DNA of 6,845 nt, taken from positions 1 to 6,845 of the forward strand of contig JAQGPD010000076.1 of the NCBI GenBank assembly GCA_028293305.1, given 5' to 3'. This document shows positions 4,453 through 6,845 of the stretch, piece by piece. Position numbers and translations under genes: made by a program. The DNA comes from Verrucomicrobiales bacterium. Lineage in GTDB: Bacteria; Verrucomicrobiota; Verrucomicrobiia; Verrucomicrobiales; V1-33. The stretch's first letter is position 1, and each line of letters begins with the position of its first letter. The notes under the pieces are model-generated. The model was not told the origin of the DNA. It searched no databases and saw nothing but the letters and a program-made list of their open reading frames with translations.

Positions 4453-5565
4453 ATGAAATGGTCTATCAAACTGGGACGCCTGTGGGGCATCGACGTCTAT
4501 CTGCATTTTACGTTCATCCTTTTTCTGGCGTGGATCGGTTATTACACATGGATCGGCGCGGGATTGCTGGCCGCCTTTTCCATGATTTTATTGGTGGTGG
4601 CCCTATTCAGCTGCGTGTTGTTGCATGAATACGGCCACGCCCTCACGGCCCGCCGGTTCGGCATCGCGACGGAGGATATCACCCTTCTGCCCATCGGCGG
4701 GGTCGCCCGGCTGGAGCGCATGCCTTCGAATCCAAAGGAGGAATTGCTAGTCGCCATCGCCGGTCCGGCCGTCAATGTGGTGATCGCCGCAGTGGTCGGG
4801 CTCATTTTGCTGATAAAGGGCGAAGGCATGCCGCGCAATCCGGGAAACCTGCTCGAAGGCGGTATCCTTTGGAACTTGTTGAGGATGAACCTCATCATGA
4901 TTCTTTTCAATCTGCTCCCGGCCTTCCCCATGGATGGCGGACGCGTGTTGCGGGCGATTTTGGCCATGCGCATGCCTTATGCCAAGGCCACCCGCACCGC
5001 GGCGACGATCGGTCAGGGCATGGCGATTCTATTTGCACTTTTTGGTTTGCTGGCGGGACATTTTATGTTGCTATTCATAGCCATCTTTGTGTGGATCGGC
5101 GCGTCCAACGAAGCCGAGGCCGCCGAGGAGGACTCGCTCATGGAAGGGCTCCGCGTGAAGGACGCCATGCTGACAGAATACCGCCAACTCTCGCCCGGCG
5201 ACACCGCGCAGCATACGGTGCAGCTCATATTGAAAGGCTGGCAGGCCGACTTTCCGGTCGTGGATGATGGCCACTATCTTGGAATCGTCACCCGTCAGGA
5301 TGTGGTCACCGCCTTGGAGGCCGGGACCGCGCTGCAACCCGTCTCCGCGTTCATGCGCCGCGATGCCGTATGCTGCACCCCGGATGACGATCTCGATGCC
5401 GCCCTGCAATCCCTCCGCAGCTCCCAACTTCCCCTGCTCCCGGTGCTCCGCGATGGCCGCCTGATCGGGTTGCTGGATTCTGAGAACGTGTTGGAAGCCA
5501 TCATGTTCCGACGCGCCATGAGCCGTCGCCCCTCCGGCCCGCCTCCCCTGCCCGTCCCGGCCTGA
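4453..5565 (+). CDS. Site-2 protease (M50 family metallopeptidase) with C-terminal CBS pair
   Basis: The 370-residue protein has the fold of M50 proteases of the SpoIVFB/Rip3 type. A short N-terminal strand-like start (WSIKLGRLWGIDVYLHFTF) leads into a first TM. The zinc-binding HEYGH (H58, E59, H62) lies in the next hydrophobic segment (about 45-65). GPAVNVV (104-110) follows, and then the third-ligand motif NLLPAFPMDGGR (153-164, D161). Further hydrophobic segments lie at about 107-121, 144-158 and 190-216. Two CBS units follow after an acidic linker: about 233-291 (VKDAMLTEYRQLSPGD...FPVVDDGHYLGIVTRQDV) and 297-350 (VSAFMRRDAVCCTPDDDLDAAL...LPVLRDGRLIGLLDSENV), a typical adenosyl-ligand-binding pair. 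The family cuts membrane-embedded substrates such as anti-sigma factors, and CBS units may sense nucleotides. The substrate is unknown. All catalytic residues look intact. The C-terminus ends in a Pro-rich tail. Confidence 0.92.
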   Translation: MKWSIKLGRLWGIDVYLHFTFILFLAWIGYYTWIGAGLLAAFSMILLVVALFSCVLLHEYGHALTARRFGIATEDITLLPIGGVARLERMPSNPKEELLVAIAGPAVNVVIAAVVGLILLIKGEGMPRNPGNLLEGGILWNLLRMNLIMILFNLLPAFPMDGGRVLRAILAMRMPYAKATRTAATIGQGMAILFALFGLLAGHFMLLFIAIFVWIGASNEAEAAEEDSLMEGLRVKDAMLTEYRQLSPGDTAQHTVQLILKGWQADFPVVDDGHYLGIVTRQDVVTALEAGTALQPVSAFMRRDAVCCTPDDDLDAALQSLRSSQLPLLPVLRDGRLIGLLDSENVLEAIMFRRAMSRRPSGPPPLPVPA

Positions 5566-5572
5566 GGGCTGG

Positions 5573-5613
5573 AACCGGGGCCAACTTTCCCCGCCAGCAT
5601 CGCACCCCCGGTT
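5573..5613. terminator. Hairpin between convergent genes with short T run
   Basis: AACCGGGG (5573-5580) pairs with CCCCGGTT (5606-5613) around a 25-nt loop. The last two T plus two more (5614-5615) give a short T run on the + strand. It lies 8 nt after the site-2 protease stop and just before the roadblock gene's stop at 5618, so it may serve both directions. The large loop and short T run make it a weak candidate; an inner GGGG/CCCC pairing (5577-5580 with 5589-5592) competes. Confidence 0.45.
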
Positions 5614-5617
5614 TTCC

Positions 5618-6553
5618 TCACCAACGCTCCCGCGGAGGAAGCGTCAGGGGCTGACCCTCCACTTCCACCGTGCGCCGCAGCGCCCGGCGCAAGCGGTCCG
5701 CCGCGCGGGGGGCCAAAGCATCCGGAACGATCAAGCCCAGTGTGAACGTGCCGTGCCGCGTGACGGTATCGATCACACAAAGCCGGCGTTCATCCTGCAA
5801 ATCCAAATAAATCGCCCCTTCCGCAGCCGAAGGTAAATGTGGCGCGGCCCGGCGGGCGGCTTCCGCGAGCAGCACGGCCCCGGCGACGATTTCACCCGGA
5901 GCTTCGCGGTCGGTGACCGGACAACCCTGGGCGTCGATGATGAAAATGTCCGCCGCATCGATTTGCCGGCGGATCCAGTCCGTCAGGGCGCGCAGCCTGG
6001 TGGTCAGCGGGCCCAGCGGGACTTCAAAATGCGGGACATGCCGCCGCGGGGGCAAAGGGGGCGGCATCATGCCGGGGTCCGCCGCTGACATTTGGTCCGA
6101 CGCAGGCGTGGTGCGCCAGGCAGGAATGCCGGCCGGGAGTGGAGCATGGCCCGCTGGAATGGCCCCCGCAACGGAGCCGGTGCCATCCGGCGACAAGGCG
6201 GGAAGTCCCCAGTGAGGGAGTGCCGCAGTCGTCCGCGCCGCGGCTCCGGCTGGAGTGGGTTCTTGGGCGGAGTCGGATTTCGGAATCAGTCCGGACTGCT
6301 CCGCCTTGTGCCGGATTGTGTCCAGAAAGCTGCGCACCTTATGCCTTTCCGGCATCGCCATGGCGGCCGGGGCATCCGGAAACGGTTCGGGGGAAAAATG
6401 TTCCGGCACCCGGAAATCATCCGCCATGAGGCGGGTGACCGGCGCGGCGTCCGCGGCAAACCAAGGCGCATCCGCCGGTTTTGCGGCGGGAGCGATGTCA
6501 TTGGCGATGCCCGTGAAGGCTTCCTGATCAATCCATGAGCCGAGTGTATTCAT
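5618..6553 (-). CDS. Roadblock/LC7-domain protein with long disordered N-terminal extension
   Basis: The protein is 311 residues. Residues 183-296 fit a roadblock/LC7 fold: an opening amphipathic helix (RLRALTDWIRRQI), a strand with acidic turn (DIFIIDAQGCPVTDRE), a long helix (EIVAGAVLLAEAARRA), two strands around 'GAIYLDLQDERRLCVIDTVTRHGTFTLGLIV', and a final basic helix (ADRLRRALRRTVE). MglB-type members bind small GTPases or act as polarity adaptors. Residues 1-68 are low-complexity with many Ala/Pro/Asp. Residues 69-92 make a basic helix-like segment (ERHKVRSFLDTIRHKAEQSG). Residues 95-180 are a Pro/Ala/Gly-rich linker. The ATG at 6553 lies inside the end of the parA-like frame (26-nt overlap). 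No Shine-Dalgarno is visible. The close overlap with a ParA-family gene suggests the two proteins act together; that is inference. The domain call is by pattern, not a database search. Confidence 0.75.
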   Translation of the reverse strand: MNTLGSWIDQEAFTGIANDIAPAAKPADAPWFAADAAPVTRLMADDFRVPEHFSPEPFPDAPAAMAMPERHKVRSFLDTIRHKAEQSGLIPKSDSAQEPTPAGAAARTTAALPHWGLPALSPDGTGSVAGAIPAGHAPLPAGIPAWRTTPASDQMSAADPGMMPPPLPPRRHVPHFEVPLGPLTTRLRALTDWIRRQIDAADIFIIDAQGCPVTDREAPGEIVAGAVLLAEAARRAAPHLPSAAEGAIYLDLQDERRLCVIDTVTRHGTFTLGLIVPDALAPRAADRLRRALRRTVEVEGQPLTLPPRERW

Positions 6554-6845
6554 TGGCGGAGTCAGGCGGGTTTAGGTGGAGACGGGGCTCGAGTTCAGCA
6601 GCCAGTTGATCGAAAACATGCGCCGCCGCCGGAGGTTGGCGGTGCAGGAGCCCAAGGGGAACCCCTGCGGCGGAGGCTTTCAAAAACACAGTATCACGCG
6701 GGATCGTGGTCTGGCAAAGCAATTGTGAGGGCACCAGCGCGCGCAGCTCGCGCACGACCTCGGTGCTCTCTTTTTGGTCGGCTTGCACCATGGTCATGAG
6801 AATGCCCGCGACCTCCAATTTCGACCCATGATTCCGCAAATATTG
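6528..6845 (-). CDS. ParA-family ATPase, C-terminal part (gene continues past the right edge)
   Basis: The minus-strand frame is open from the right edge (beginning Gln-Tyr-Leu) to TGA at 6528-6530, leaving 105 residues. It has the classical C-terminal half of ParA/Soj proteins: GILMTMVQADQKES (the 'GILLTMYD' strand), the helix 'EVVRELRALVP', the strand and signature IPRDTVFLKASAAGVPLG (usual form 'IPRN..L.EA...G.P'), and the closing helix 'AAHVFDQLAAELEPRL'. The Walker A and B parts would lie outside the window. ParA proteins are nucleoid-binding ATPases that move chromosomes, plasmids or protein complexes. The presence of a roadblock gene rather than a ParB gene directly downstream points to a cargo-positioning role, though a parB elsewhere cannot be excluded. 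The TTG at 6837-6839 is an internal codon, not the start. Confidence 0.85.
   Translation of the reverse strand, partial: QYLRNHGSKLEVAGILMTMVQADQKESTEVVRELRALVPSQLLCQTTIPRDTVFLKASAAGVPLGLLHRQPPAAAHVFDQLAAELEPRLHLNPPDSANEYTRLMD

Overview
The window reads as a high-GC bacterial chromosome segment of housekeeping and accessory genes. I see no phage, IS, CRISPR, tRNA or rRNA signal. The gene mix is a CPXCG cysteine-rich protein, a YbjN-like protein, a GYF/bacterial-PH fusion, a Tll0287-like heme protein, a CBS-containing site-2 protease and a ParA plus roadblock pair. Clear Shine-Dalgarno sites are absent before most starts, and short 9-nt tandem repeats lie between genes. Together these suggest a Verrucomicrobia-type (PVC) organism, but that is inference from content and style, not a phylogenetic result.

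Layout, left to right. (1) The 3' end of an unrecognised + strand gene (1-153), then a short AT-rich gap with a small perfect hairpin. (2) A 61-residue zinc-ribbon-like CPXCG protein (224-409). (3) A convergent gap filled by two oppositely oriented 9-nt repeat arrays that can fold into a long imperfect hairpin (438-502, array to 575). (4) A minus-strand single-pass membrane coiled-coil protein (579-1022). (5) Divergent from it, a + strand two-gene unit with a 4-nt GTGA overlap: a YbjN-like protein (1119-1655) and a GYF_2-like / acidic linker / two-TM / bacterial PH protein (1652-2572). (6) A PAP2 membrane phosphatase (2700-3446). (7) A convergent gap with an 18-bp direct repeat and a perfect 8-bp hairpin. 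(8) A minus-strand c-type heme protein of the Tll0287/DUF3365 type (about 3588-4355). (9) Divergent from it, a site-2 protease with two CBS domains (4453-5565). (10) A terminator-like hairpin in a short convergent gap. (11) A minus-strand pair whose reading frames overlap by 26 nt: the C-terminus of a ParA-family ATPase (entering from the right edge, 6528-6845) followed by a 311-residue protein with a C-terminal roadblock/LC7 domain (5618-6553).

How the genes may work together. Several products are membrane-associated: PAP2, the PH-domain protein, the coiled-coil protein, the site-2 protease and the heme protein. The alternating strands show these are several small units rather than one pathway operon. 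The two real couplings are YbjN-like with GYF/PH (overlapping stop and start) and ParA with the roadblock protein (overlapping frames). The second is the best candidate for a less-described system: an apparent ParA-type positioning ATPase whose immediate partner is a roadblock protein with a long proline/alanine-rich extension.
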